The notes beneath the pieces are model-generated. The model was not told where the DNA came from. It searched no databases and worked only from the letters and a program-made list of their open reading frames with translations. Source: Sulfobacillus benefaciens (lineage in GTDB: Bacteria; Bacillota; Sulfobacillia; Sulfobacillales; Sulfobacillaceae). From it: DNA of 61,773 bases. The position numbers and the translations under genes were made by a program. Below are positions 17,910-26,123 of the stretch, piece by piece. Position 1 is the first letter of the stretch, and the number at the start of each line of letters is the position of its first letter. The DNA is taken from NCBI GenBank assembly GCA_003023695.1, contig PXYW01000017.1:61262-123034 (forward strand), read 5' to 3'.

Positions 17910-17938
17910 TTTCATGGCTACCCTCCTCATGCTACACT
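17910..17938 (+). promoter_or_regulatory. putative promoter of the flavin reductase gene
   Basis: TTTCAT, 17 bases, TACACT, ending 27 bases before the TTG start at 17966. Confidence 0.45.
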
Positions 17939-17965
17939 ACAAGCACTAGGAAGCGAGGTACCTTT

Positions 17966-18445
17966 TTGGACCAAGATATCTTTCGCGCCGTAATGAGTCG
18001 GTTCGCCACTGGCGTGACCGTAATTACGACCCGCGATACCCAACAATGGTATGCCATGACAGCCAATTCCCTGACCTCGGTGTCCTTGGTCCCTCCGTTG
18101 GTGCTCGTGGCGGTCGATCTCAAAGCACATACCCTTGCTGGTTTGAAATCGTCCGGAAAATTTTCGGTAAGCATTTTGTCTGAAGACCATCGTGATATCA
18201 GCCAACGTTATGCTAATCCTCACCAGCCTCGGGATCCCTTTCTCCAACTTCCCATTTTCTATGCCCCATCGGGTATGCCTGTTTTAAGTGAGGCACTGGC
18301 ATACCTTGATTGTGAGATTGAGGCATTTTATCCAGGCGGTGATCACCAAATCGTGGTAGCCAAAGTAGTAGACTTGCAGGTGCTGGCCCCCAACAAACCG
18401 CCGCTCATCTTTTTTGCCAGTGATTACCATCGGCTGGCCCCTTAG
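17966..18445 (+). CDS. flavin reductase family protein
   Basis: 159-residue FMN-binding split-barrel protein of the flavin reductase (HpaC-like) family, which reduces flavin with NAD(P)H for a partner oxygenase. Characteristic: RFATGVTVITTRD near the start, AMTANSLTSVSLVPPLVLV, and the later FSVSILSEDH. It begins with TTG after an AGCGAGGT site. No two-component monooxygenase gene is adjacent, so the partner is unknown. The stop codon overlaps that of the convergent small gene by four bases. Confidence 0.9.
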   Translation: MDQDIFRAVMSRFATGVTVITTRDTQQWYAMTANSLTSVSLVPPLVLVAVDLKAHTLAGLKSSGKFSVSILSEDHRDISQRYANPHQPRDPFLQLPIFYAPSGMPVLSEALAYLDCEIEAFYPGGDHQIVVAKVVDLQVLAPNKPPLIFFASDYHRLAP

Positions 18446-18714
18446 TCATCATCTGGGTTCTCTGGCAATCCCTCCAGGTCATCAGCGCTCAAAGTAATGC
18501 CCCCAATAGGGATTGTTCCCCCGTGGCGTTGGGCTTGCCGTTCAATAAGCGCATAAATGATAGGCTTTAATGCCTGGGGACGAAATACGTAATAGTTAAG
18601 CTTTTTTAGTACAGCTTTAGGCATGGTAATACGACAATGAATTAAATCCACTGAGGTATTGGCGATGACCTTCTCGGGATCCGACCGGTCAACACTAATC
18701 ACCACGATATCCAT
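18442..18714 (-). CDS. hypothetical protein, 90 aa
   Basis: A small protein with a mixed alpha/beta look and an acidic tail (ENPDDD). No family recognised. In many Firmicutes the gene a few places after gmk is rpoZ, but the omega-subunit motifs are absent here. Its ATG directly follows the stop of the glycosyltransferase gene, so it is the last gene of the minus-strand run that starts at the HIT gene. Confidence 0.6.
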   Translation of the reverse strand: MDIVVISVDRSDPEKVIANTSVDLIHCRITMPKAVLKKLNYYVFRPQALKPIIYALIERQAQRHGGTIPIGGITLSADDLEGLPENPDDD

Positions 18715-19779
18715 TTAGACGTCTCCTTTCCCTACATACTGCCGATAGATCGCGAGCATTTGCTCAACATTGTCGTGAAAATTATATCGTGAAGCGACCC
18801 ACTGAGGGCCGTTGGTGCCCAATTTCCGGATTTTTTCCGGATTGTCTACCAACGGCGCCAAGGTGTCGGCCCAACCCAATGGCACATTATTAGTGACCAA
18901 TATCCCGGTGCGGCCTTCCAATACCACCTCTCTCAATCCCCCAATACTATGCGCCACTACCGCCCTTCCTAACGCCATCATTTCTAGCGGGGCCACGCCA
19001 AAGGATTCGCGATGGGAGGCATAGAGTCCTACGTCGGCCCAAGCTAAATTCTCCGGCAGTGATGGAGAGGCGATGTGACCTAAGAAATCCACCCGATCTG
19101 AAACCCCAAGAGCCACACTTTGTTTCACCAGCCGGTCATGGTCCCGCCCCGTCCCCAAAATTCGTCCGCGCCAGGTAGTAAGTCCGCGAGCATCCAAAAC
19201 ACTGAAAGCCTTCAAGATAATGTCGATTCCGTACACGGGATCTAGCGCCTTGTTGACGATCCATCGAAATTCGGCAACCCGGTTTTCCGGATATGGGCGG
19301 AATTTCTGGACATCAATGCCAAAAGGAATCACTGTAATCGGTTTTGACGTATAGCGCTGCGTTACCGACGCTAAATAATGCGATGATGCAGTGATGGCCT
19401 GAGCTTGGTTAAAGATATAGCGGAGAACGCGCGCATTAACCCAGCGATGACGTTCGCCAAAGACCTCAACGTCGGCCCCCCACACCGAAACCACAAGAGG
19501 TTGAGCCTTAGACAATGCACCATACAATCCAAAATGAGATGCATAATGCGCGTGAACAATATCTGGGCGTAAACTCGTAAAACGGCGTTGCAATAACGAC
19601 ACTGCCCAAGGTATCTGTAATCGGCCTCGACGGCTTTTGGGCAGATAGTGAATGGGGACTGGCGACCCATCCCAGCGGCGTTCGCTAAACACTTCCACCT
19701 CAACGCCATGCGCCACCAACGCGATTACCCACCGCTGAGTGTGAACACTGCCAGCATCCGCCACTATTGCCACCCTCAT
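18715..19779 (-). CDS. GT4-family glycosyltransferase
   Basis: 354 residues with the GT-B fold of family 4. N-terminal VAIVADAGSVHTQRWV, the domain-linking VIPFGIDVQKFRP (about 155-170), and the C-terminal nucleotide-sugar signature ESFGVAPLEMMALGRAVVAH followed by IGGLREVV. It starts inside the stop of the guanylate kinase gene (ATGA). Donor and acceptor are not predictable; an envelope polysaccharide or glycolipid product is likely for this type. Confidence 0.88.
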   Translation of the reverse strand: MRVAIVADAGSVHTQRWVIALVAHGVEVEVFSERRWDGSPVPIHYLPKSRRGRLQIPWAVSLLQRRFTSLRPDIVHAHYASHFGLYGALSKAQPLVVSVWGADVEVFGERHRWVNARVLRYIFNQAQAITASSHYLASVTQRYTSKPITVIPFGIDVQKFRPYPENRVAEFRWIVNKALDPVYGIDIILKAFSVLDARGLTTWRGRILGTGRDHDRLVKQSVALGVSDRVDFLGHIASPSLPENLAWADVGLYASHRESFGVAPLEMMALGRAVVAHSIGGLREVVLEGRTGILVTNNVPLGWADTLAPLVDNPEKIRKLGTNGPQWVASRYNFHDNVEQMLAIYRQYVGKGDV

Positions 19780-20405
19780 TGGGACTGGGCATCCAGCAAT
19801 TGATGAGTCATCTCAGATAACGCCGTTTGTCCCGCTCGGCGCGCCCGTTCCGCTGCAATTACCATCGATACGGTCTTTACGCAATCCTCTAACCGATCGT
19901 TTTTGACGATATAATCATAGGTTTTTGCGTGGCGGAGCTGCTCTACCGCATTTTTTAGACGCGCATCCAAATTGCTTACTTGGGATCGCGATAAAATGCG
20001 TTTCTGCAATTCATCAAGCGATGGCGGCAACAAAAAGATCGAGACCACTCTGCGGTGTCTTTCCTGATATTTAAGCCGCCCTTTGTAGTCGAGTTCAATG
20101 ATGCCATCATGGTCGGGCACAAAGAGTTCACGCGGTGATCCATAAAAGTGATCTTGATAGACCTGTTCATACTCGAACACGGCACCAGATTCAATCAACC
20201 CTTTAAACTGTTCGACACTGACAAACCGATAATCGTAGCCATCCACTTCACCTTCTCGAGGAGCTCTAGTGGTATAGGTGACGACTTTCGACAAATGGGC
20301 ATCTTGAGCCAACAGCGCCTTCATCACTGAGCCCTTTCCCGCGCCTGATGGCCCTGTAAACACAAATAATATGGGCTCTTTAGCCGTATCACTTCGCATG
20401 CACAT
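19776..20405 (-). CDS. gmk: guanylate kinase
   Basis: Phosphorylates GMP to GDP. Walker A is GPSGAGKGS (about 18-26). The GMP-binding region TTRAPREGEVDGYDYRFVS and FEYEQVYQDHFYGSP follows, and the lid region is ARLKNAVEQLRHAKTYDYIV. The 209-residue length is normal. It overlaps the downstream glycosyltransferase gene by four bases and follows the DHA2 transporter gene by 21. It is not next to the usual dapA/coaBC or YicC-like genes, so the context is unusual. GMP residues look conserved, so activity is likely. Confidence 0.88.
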   Translation of the reverse strand: MCMRSDTAKEPILFVFTGPSGAGKGSVMKALLAQDAHLSKVVTYTTRAPREGEVDGYDYRFVSVEQFKGLIESGAVFEYEQVYQDHFYGSPRELFVPDHDGIIELDYKGRLKYQERHRRVVSIFLLPPSLDELQKRILSRSQVSNLDARLKNAVEQLRHAKTYDYIVKNDRLEDCVKTVSMVIAAERARRAGQTALSEMTHQLLDAQSQ

Positions 20406-20426
20406 ATTTTATCCTATTTCCGCTAA

Positions 20427-21947
20427 TTAGGGTAAGTTCTCCAAAGGTAGAGGCTTTCTCGGAAAAATCAATTCCACGAGCAATGCCACTACCCCCGATA
20501 CCAACAGTCCCAAAAATACCCGATGAATACCCAGATATAAGCCTTGTTGCACATAGTGCAATGCTTGGGGCGCAACTTTTGCCGTAGAAGTCCCGGCAAT
20601 CATCGAAGAAGCGTTAAGTCCTTTCGGCAATTTGCCAGCAATGGATGGGGGCGTATGACGAAACCAGTTCACCAGCGTCTCATTTACCATGCTTCCAAAC
20701 ACTGCCACGCCGAGAGTACTGCCAACCATACGGGTAAACATATTGCTGCCTGTAACGACTCCGCGCCGGTTCCATCCCACCAATGACTGCACTGCCACTA
20801 TTAACGATGTCGACAATAGGCCCAAGCCAGCTCCCATGACAAAGCTCATAATAGCGACCATCCAGGCGGTCGCATGGTAAGGTAATTCGGAAAATCCCGC
20901 GCCGGCTAGGGAGCATAATACTGCACCAATTAACGCGGTAGTACGAAAGCCAAATTTTAAATAAAGCTTGCCAGAATACGCGGAGGCCAAGGGCCACCCT
21001 ATGGACATGGTTGCCAAAGCAAACCCGGCAACCAGCGGGGTTCGTCCCAATACGCCTTGCACAAACGTCGGTAAAAATGAGCTAAGCCCTATTGACAGCA
21101 CACCGACCACTAGGCTTCCAATATTGGCAATAGCCAATGCTCGGCGACCAAAGACCCATAGAGGAATCACCGGTTCCGGTGCATGTGACTCTACCCCAAT
21201 GAACACCCCTACCAAAATCAGTCCCCCGCCAATAGCCGTCCCGCTTTGCCATGATACCCATGGCCAGCCAACGCCTCCTTCCAGCAATCCTAAAATGATA
21301 CTTGCCATGGAAATCATTAATAGGAGCGAGCCCCAATAATCGATGGTGTGGCGATGAGCGGTTACCTGCTCGTGAAGGAAGAGCCAAATCACCAGCACAG
21401 CAGCGATGCCAATAGGCACGTTGATGTAAAATACCCATCGCCACGAAGCATATTGGACTAAGAACCCTCCGATTGCCGGTCCAATCACCGCAGAAATTCC
21501 CCAAACGCTGGAAAGATATCCTTGCATCTTAGCCCGTTCTTCTATACTAAAAAGGTCGCCCACGACTGTGGTGGCAATGGGAATAATTGCTGCCGCGCCC
21601 ACTCCTTGCAAGCCGCGAAACGCAATTAAGGAGACCATGCTCCAAGACAGCCCGGACAGCATGGACCCCAATAAAAATATCAGAGTGCCAACCAGCAACA
21701 TAGGCTTACGCCCATAGACATCAGCTAACTTGCCATAAATCGGAACCAATGCCGCCTGTACTAGCAAATAGACCGAAAACACCCAGGGAAAAAGCGAAAA
21801 TCCTCCCAAATCATGTACTATGGATGGAATCGCAGTAGCCACAATGGTGCCATCCATCGCTGCCAAACCCATCGTCAACATCAATCCCACCATGATATAC
21901 GGGCGAGATGCCGAACTGGTTTCCGACGCTTTTGTCGACGATGTCAT
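20427..21947 (-). CDS. DHA2-family (14-helix) MFS multidrug efflux transporter
   Basis: 506 residues with about 14 hydrophobic spans. Family motifs: MDGTIVATAIPSIVHDLGG in helix 1, GKLADVYGRKPMLLVGTLIF between helices 2 and 3, RGLQGVGAAAIIPIATTVVG, and GPAIGGFLVQYASWRWVFYI. This is the EmrB/QacA type, proton-driven drug efflux. It is five bases downstream of the nitronate monooxygenase-like gene in one operon. The drug or metabolite is not predictable; coupling to an oxidoreductase suggests removal of a toxic product. Confidence 0.92.
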   Translation of the reverse strand: MTSSTKASETSSASRPYIMVGLMLTMGLAAMDGTIVATAIPSIVHDLGGFSLFPWVFSVYLLVQAALVPIYGKLADVYGRKPMLLVGTLIFLLGSMLSGLSWSMVSLIAFRGLQGVGAAAIIPIATTVVGDLFSIEERAKMQGYLSSVWGISAVIGPAIGGFLVQYASWRWVFYINVPIGIAAVLVIWLFLHEQVTAHRHTIDYWGSLLLMISMASIILGLLEGGVGWPWVSWQSGTAIGGGLILVGVFIGVESHAPEPVIPLWVFGRRALAIANIGSLVVGVLSIGLSSFLPTFVQGVLGRTPLVAGFALATMSIGWPLASAYSGKLYLKFGFRTTALIGAVLCSLAGAGFSELPYHATAWMVAIMSFVMGAGLGLLSTSLIVAVQSLVGWNRRGVVTGSNMFTRMVGSTLGVAVFGSMVNETLVNWFRHTPPSIAGKLPKGLNASSMIAGTSTAKVAPQALHYVQQGLYLGIHRVFLGLLVSGVVALLVELIFPRKPLPLENLP

Positions 21948-21951
21948 AGGA

Positions 21952-22926
21952 TTAAAATGCCGCGTCGTGATTTGTAGTGGCTTCTAGATACGCCACAATA
22001 TCACGAGCCTCGGCGACCATCTTGCGGATAAGCTGTTGAACCGTTGGGATATCATGAATGAGCCCAACGGCTTGACCACCCCAGACAAACCCGTGATCCA
22101 AATCCCCGTCAATGGCGGCCTTGCGGTTTAATTCCCCGGCAACACGAGCCAGCAACTGATCGCGGGACAACCCAGACTGTTCGTCTATCTCTAGCTGTTC
22201 GACATAGGACGATGGCAGTACCCGGCCTGGGCGTCCCAGCGATCGCTCGATAATGCGGGTATTTTGTTCAGCTGCCGAAACCAAGGCTGCCTTGTAATTT
22301 GGATGGGCTGGGCTCTCTACCGTAGCCACAAAGCGAGTACCCATTTCAATGCCGCTTGCCCCCAACGCCAATGCTGCCACCAGTCCTCTACCGTCGGCAA
22401 TGCCTCCCGATGCAACCACTGGTATCTTCACGCTGTCTACCACCCGCGGAGTCAGTACCATGGTGCCTACATCATCGCGGCCAATGTGTCCACCACCTTC
22501 TTGCCCTACGGCAATCACCGCGTCAGCGCCCAAACTTTCCGCCTTTTGAGCGGCCCTCACTCCCGCCACCAACACCAACAGTTTTGCTCCTCGTTTTTTT
22601 ACCCGGTCCACGTAAGGTGCAGGATTTCCACCGGTCAATGAAATAGCAGGCACATCTTCTGCCACTGCCACATCTATCAATTCTTCTATGGGTCGATGCC
22701 CAATGGCGCAGTTGACAGCAAACGGCCCCGAACTCAGTTCGCGAAACCTGCGGATTTCTTTTTCCAACGCAAGTGGCCCATCTAAAGTGGTCGCGGTAAT
22801 TTGCCCTAACCCTCCAGATTCGGTGACGGCCGCCGCAAGCTCGGCACGTGCCAAATAGGCCAACCCGCCTTGAATAATCGGATAGCGAAGGTGAAAAAGT
22901 CTCGTCAAAGCCGTATCCCATATCAT
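21952..22926 (-). CDS. NAD(P)H-dependent flavin oxidoreductase (nitronate monooxygenase / FabK-like)
   Basis: 324-residue FMN TIM-barrel protein. Typical segments: RYPIIQGGLAYLARAELAAA, GGLGQITA, AVGQEGGGHIGRDDVGTM, PVVASGGIADGRGLVAAL and LGASGIEMGTRFVAT. The family includes nitronate monooxygenases and enoyl-ACP reductase II (FabK); by eye it is closer to the general nitronate monooxygenase group and no fab genes are nearby. It overlaps the HIT gene by four bases and precedes a DHA2 pump. Confidence 0.88.
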   Translation of the reverse strand: MIWDTALTRLFHLRYPIIQGGLAYLARAELAAAVTESGGLGQITATTLDGPLALEKEIRRFRELSSGPFAVNCAIGHRPIEELIDVAVAEDVPAISLTGGNPAPYVDRVKKRGAKLLVLVAGVRAAQKAESLGADAVIAVGQEGGGHIGRDDVGTMVLTPRVVDSVKIPVVASGGIADGRGLVAALALGASGIEMGTRFVATVESPAHPNYKAALVSAAEQNTRIIERSLGRPGRVLPSSYVEQLEIDEQSGLSRDQLLARVAGELNRKAAIDGDLDHGFVWGGQAVGLIHDIPTVQQLIRKMVAEARDIVAYLEATTNHDAAF

Positions 22927-23315
22927 GACAGTACCTCCCGTAACCGTTGTGCCATATCCCTTAGTGCCGCTTCGGGGGCCAAATGAGCGCGGCCGAAATC
23001 CAAGTCTTCCATCTCATTGGCTGGGATTAGGTGCAGATGTGCATGAGGCACTTCAAATCCCGCGACCACCAATCCCACCCGGTCACAATGCGTGACAATC
23101 TTGAGAGCATCGGCTATCGGTTTAGCAAATTGCAAAATAGCAGACAAATGGGCAGGGTCCAGGTCAAAGAACTGATCCACTTCAACTTTGGGCACCACCA
23201 ACGTATGCCCATCTTTGACCGGGCGAATGTCTAAAAATGCATAAAATTGTTCGTCTTCCAAAATTCCATAGCTGGGCAGTTCTTTTTGAACAATTCGCGA
23301 AAACAACGATGGCAT
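22923..23315 (-). CDS. HIT-family nucleotide hydrolase
   Basis: 130 residues with the histidine triad near residue 96-102 (VPHAHLHLIP) and the earlier FLDIRPVKDGHTLVVPK. These are small nucleotidyl hydrolases acting on dinucleoside polyphosphates or AMP-lysine conjugates. First gene of the run HIT - flavin oxidoreductase - DHA2 - gmk - glycosyltransferase - small protein. AGGAG precedes the ATG. Confidence 0.9.
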   Translation of the reverse strand: MPSLFSRIVQKELPSYGILEDEQFYAFLDIRPVKDGHTLVVPKVEVDQFFDLDPAHLSAILQFAKPIADALKIVTHCDRVGLVVAGFEVPHAHLHLIPANEMEDLDFGRAHLAPEAALRDMAQRLREVLS

Positions 23316-23340
23316 GAATGAACTCCTTATTTTTCATCAA

Positions 23341-23382
23341 AAACCCGCGGGAAGCCCCTGCCTTCAGCCGTGGGGTCTATGA
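23341..23382. mobile_element. solo IS200/IS605 (tnpB-type) end, degenerate hairpin
   Basis: The stretch GAAGCCCCTGCCTTCAGCCG followed by TGGGGTCTATGAC closely resembles the subterminal hairpin of IS200/IS605-IS1341 elements: CCCC and GGGG arms round an imperfect inner stem with a TTC tip. No transposase reading is attached, so it is a remnant or solo end. The rest of the 23316-23801 gap shows no gene; it should contain the promoter of the symporter operon. Confidence 0.4.
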
Positions 23383-23801
23383 CAGTGTTGTCATCCTGGC
23401 CGTAGAGAATACTCCACCTAAGTCGTCATCGCTGACCTCATTGGGGCAAAAACAACCGGGGGTCAAACCAGGAAGTGTTAGTGTAAGTATACCAGGATCC
23501 CCTCCATTTCCATTGACGCCGTTCAGTGTTTAATTGTCTGTATTTCTTTCACTGTAACAACGAAGGGCATTCCGGAGACCACCGACTAGGTCTGCCACAT
23601 AAGCGCAGTGGGGTTTGCTCGCGCCATGTAGGCGGTTTGGCCCCAAACATTCCAACCTGCAGGATAACGGACACCGGATTGCTCGCAGCCCAAACAAATT
23701 ACTTGCATACCGGCTGCTAAACAAGTTAAATTTTAGTTGCCTCATCATAATATTTTTACATCTTAATTTTCAATCATTTCATAACTCAGGAGGTGAAGCA
23801 C

Positions 23802-23996
23802 GTGTCTAATCATGCCGGAAAACGGTGGTACTGGCTGTTCTTAATTCCTTTTGTAGCCACCCTGTGGCCGCCGTTTTACGCATCCTATCGCCCAACGGTA
23901 GCAGGATTCCCCTTTATGTACTGGTATCTTATCTTGTGGATCTTTTTGGTTGCGTTAATTAGCGGAATCGTGTACTGGATCGACTTACACAACTAA
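23802..23996 (+). CDS. DUF3311 small membrane protein
   Basis: 64 residues with two membrane spans (WYWLFLIPFVATLWPPFY; YWYLILWIFLVALISGIVYW). The YRPTVAGFPFMYWY turn is typical of DUF3311, whose genes almost always precede a sodium:solute symporter, as here. AGGAGGTG sits six bases before the GTG start. It probably acts as a small subunit or assembly partner of the symporter; this is inferred from the association. Confidence 0.82.
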   Translation: MSNHAGKRWYWLFLIPFVATLWPPFYASYRPTVAGFPFMYWYLILWIFLVALISGIVYWIDLHN

Positions 23997-24020
23997 TTCG
24001 AGCGAAAGGAGTGGATTCCA

Positions 24021-25553
24021 ATCTATTGGTCGGCCTTTATCGTCTTTCTTATCCTGTTTGCACTGGTCACCGTGATGGGATTTACGGCGTCCCGATGGCA
24101 TCGCGGAGACCTTAATTTGATTGAAGAATGGGGCTTGGCAGGGCGTCGTTTTGGCACTTTTGTGACCTGGTTTTTATTAGGGGGCGATTTGTATACCGCC
24201 TATACCTTCATCGCTGTGCCGGCATTAGTCTATGGCGCTGGCGCCTTTGGGTTTTTTGCAGTGCCATACACAATTGTCGTGTTTCCCATTATGTATGTTG
24301 TGATGCCGCGCTTATGGCGAGTGTCTAAACAACACAGTTACGTTACGGCCGCCGATTTTGTCCGGGGGCGTTTTGATAGTTCTTTACTAGCTCTGGCCGT
24401 AGCCATTACCGGAATTTTGGCTACCATGCCATATATTGCATTGCAGCTGACAGGTATCCAAGCCGTGCTGCAAGCCATGGGATTGGCTGGAACCGGCATC
24501 TTAAAGGATCTGCCGCTAATCATCGCGTTCATTATTTTAGCCGCCTACACCTACACCAGTGGGCTGCGAGCTCCAGCACTCACCGCAATTCTGAAAGATA
24601 TTTTAATCTATATTACGGTGATCGTGGCATGTATCGCTATCCCCGCGGCACTTGGCGGATACGGTCATATTTTTCACGTAGCGGAAACCGCGTTGCCCGC
24701 GACCAAAGGCTCTTTAATTCTCTCGCCAAAACTGTATAGCGCATTCGCCACCTTGGCGTTGGGCTCCGCGTTCGCTTTGCTGTTATACCCGCATGCGGTT
24801 ACCGGAACTTTAGGCGCCAAAAGCGGACGAACCATACAACGCAACGCTGCTTTGCTGCCGTTATATTCACTAGCTTTGACGTTCATCGCGTTATTTGGCT
24901 ATATGGCGATTGCCGCTGGCATCCACACCAAAGACACCAGTCTGGTGGTGCCACTGTTATTCTTGAAAACCTTGCCTACCTGGTTTGCCGGATTTGCATT
25001 TGGCGCGATCGCTATTGGAGCATTGGTTCCAGCTGCAATTATGGCCATCGCAGCCGCCAACCTCTTTACACGCAACATCGTGCGGGAATACTTTGCTACT
25101 AACGAAACTCCGCGCAACGAAGCCCAAGTAGCCAAGATCGTCGGCCTCATCGTAATCTTGGGGTCCTTAGTGTTTATCGTAGCCATACCGCTGAAATTCT
25201 CGATCTATTTCCAAACGCTGGGCGGTTTGTGGATCTTGCAAACCTTGCCTACGGTCATGTTCGGACTCTACACCCGCTGGTTCCACCGTTGGGCACTATT
25301 AATCGGCTGGTTAGTGGGGATGGTCATCGGAACCTTGATGGCGGTGGCAGAATCGTTCAAAACCTCTATTTATCCCTTGGCTATTGGTCACTCGGCCATT
25401 TTGGGCTACGCCGGAGTCTGGGCCATACTAGCCAATATTGTGGTGGTTGTCGTGCTAACCTTGATATTTAACGCGCTGAAAATCTCAAACGGCAAAGATC
25501 ACACAAGCGCCGTCGATTACGTCACGGAGCCTGCAGAAAAAATCGCCCAATAA
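24021..25553 (+). CDS. sodium:solute symporter (SSS family), apparent ATC start
   Basis: 510 residues with about 13 membrane spans. Family signature: EEWGLAGRRFGTFVTWFLLG near residue 35, then GDLYTAYTFIAVPALVYG. This branch, paired with DUF3311, carries monocarboxylates or related solutes. The frame opens right after the DUF3311 stop at 23996, yet no ATG, GTG or TTG occurs until 24072, which would cut off half of helix 1 and has no ribosome site. AAAGGAG (24005-24011) lies nine bases before ATC at 24021, which gives a complete helix 1 (IYWSAFIVFLILFALVTVMG); ATT at 24015 is another option. The start is therefore inferred to be non-canonical. Confidence 0.85.
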   Translation: MYWSAFIVFLILFALVTVMGFTASRWHRGDLNLIEEWGLAGRRFGTFVTWFLLGGDLYTAYTFIAVPALVYGAGAFGFFAVPYTIVVFPIMYVVMPRLWRVSKQHSYVTAADFVRGRFDSSLLALAVAITGILATMPYIALQLTGIQAVLQAMGLAGTGILKDLPLIIAFIILAAYTYTSGLRAPALTAILKDILIYITVIVACIAIPAALGGYGHIFHVAETALPATKGSLILSPKLYSAFATLALGSAFALLLYPHAVTGTLGAKSGRTIQRNAALLPLYSLALTFIALFGYMAIAAGIHTKDTSLVVPLLFLKTLPTWFAGFAFGAIAIGALVPAAIMAIAAANLFTRNIVREYFATNETPRNEAQVAKIVGLIVILGSLVFIVAIPLKFSIYFQTLGGLWILQTLPTVMFGLYTRWFHRWALLIGWLVGMVIGTLMAVAESFKTSIYPLAIGHSAILGYAGVWAILANIVVVVVLTLIFNALKISNGKDHTSAVDYVTEPAEKIAQ

Positions 25554-25576
25554 CGCCGATCCCTGCATATACGCCA

Positions 25577-25620
25577 GACTCCGCCCTCGCGACTATGCGA
25601 GGGCGGAGTCTTCATTGTTT
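25577..25620 (+). terminator. intrinsic terminator of the symporter operon
   Basis: Perfect 14-bp stem GACTCCGCCCTCGC / GCGAGGGCGGAGTC with a six-base loop, followed by TTCATTGTTT. It ends the DUF3311/symporter transcript. Confidence 0.85.
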
Positions 25621-25699
25621 CCCTCGGAAGGTAGCATATAGACGAATTTAATCGGACAGATTACACTTCGACCCAAATATTTTGCAAGCGAGGTATACC

Positions 25700-25783
25700 A
25701 TGGTGATGTGGGTATTGGGCGGAATTGCACTGCTTATGTCGTTTGTGGTGGGTTTCGTGTTTGTTGCCGACCACAAAGAATGA
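25700..25783 (+). CDS. 27-aa single-span membrane peptide
   Basis: ATG to TGA gives 27 residues: MVMWVLGGIALLMSFVVGFV, then FVADHKE. It has one membrane span and a charged tail. GCGAGGT lies six bases before the ATG, and it lies between a terminator and the YkuS-like gene, 43 bases upstream of that gene. Small subunits of this shape occur in transporters and oxidases, but no family was recognised. Coding status rests on the ribosome site, amphipathic layout and position. Confidence 0.5.
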   Translation: MVMWVLGGIALLMSFVVGFVFVADHKE

Positions 25784-25825
25784 CTCCTTGACCGACGTGA
25801 GACACTACCACCGGAGGTGAGGGTT

Positions 25826-26080
25826 ATGACTCGTGCCACGATTGCCATCGAACAGCAATTGACACCATATTCTCAAGCCTTGAGCGATGCCGGTTATCGT
25901 GTGGTCCCTTTAACGGACCTCACCCTGAAAAACGCGCAAGCAGTGGTGGTTCAAGGAAGTGACGATAATTTTCTGGGAATCGAAGATCCGCTAACCAAGG
26001 CCCCCGTCATCAATGCAACGGGATTAACTGCTGACCAAGTAGTCAACGAGGTCAGGCGGCGGACTGCAATCGAATCATAA
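25826..26080 (+). CDS. YkuS-family protein (UPF0180)
   Basis: 84 residues. Matches Bacillus YkuS in layout: an N-terminal IAIEQQLTPYSQALSDAGY, a middle VVVQGSDDNFLGIEDPLTK, and a C-terminal APVINATGLTADQVVNEVRR. Function unknown in the family. The GTG at 25817 is part of the ribosome site GGAGGTG, so the ATG nine bases on is the start. Followed by a strong hairpin facing the convergent ABC permease gene. Confidence 0.85.
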   Translation: MTRATIAIEQQLTPYSQALSDAGYRVVPLTDLTLKNAQAVVVQGSDDNFLGIEDPLTKAPVINATGLTADQVVNEVRRRTAIES

Positions 26081-26096
26081 ACCCAAGACTCTACAC

Positions 26097-26123
26097 GATG
26101 GGGGGGCCGTAAGTCCCCCCATC
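26097..26123. terminator. hairpin between convergent YkuS and ABC permease genes
   Basis: GATGGGGGG and CCCCCCATC arms with a nine-base loop. The last bases touch the permease stop codon. Probably ends transcription from both directions. Confidence 0.55.

Noticed and set aside
23994..24023. Readthrough of the DUF3311 TAA to make a DUF3311-symporter fusion
   Set aside because: The two genes are in the same frame, but a good ribosome site for a separate symporter start lies between them, and the two proteins are separate in known pairs.
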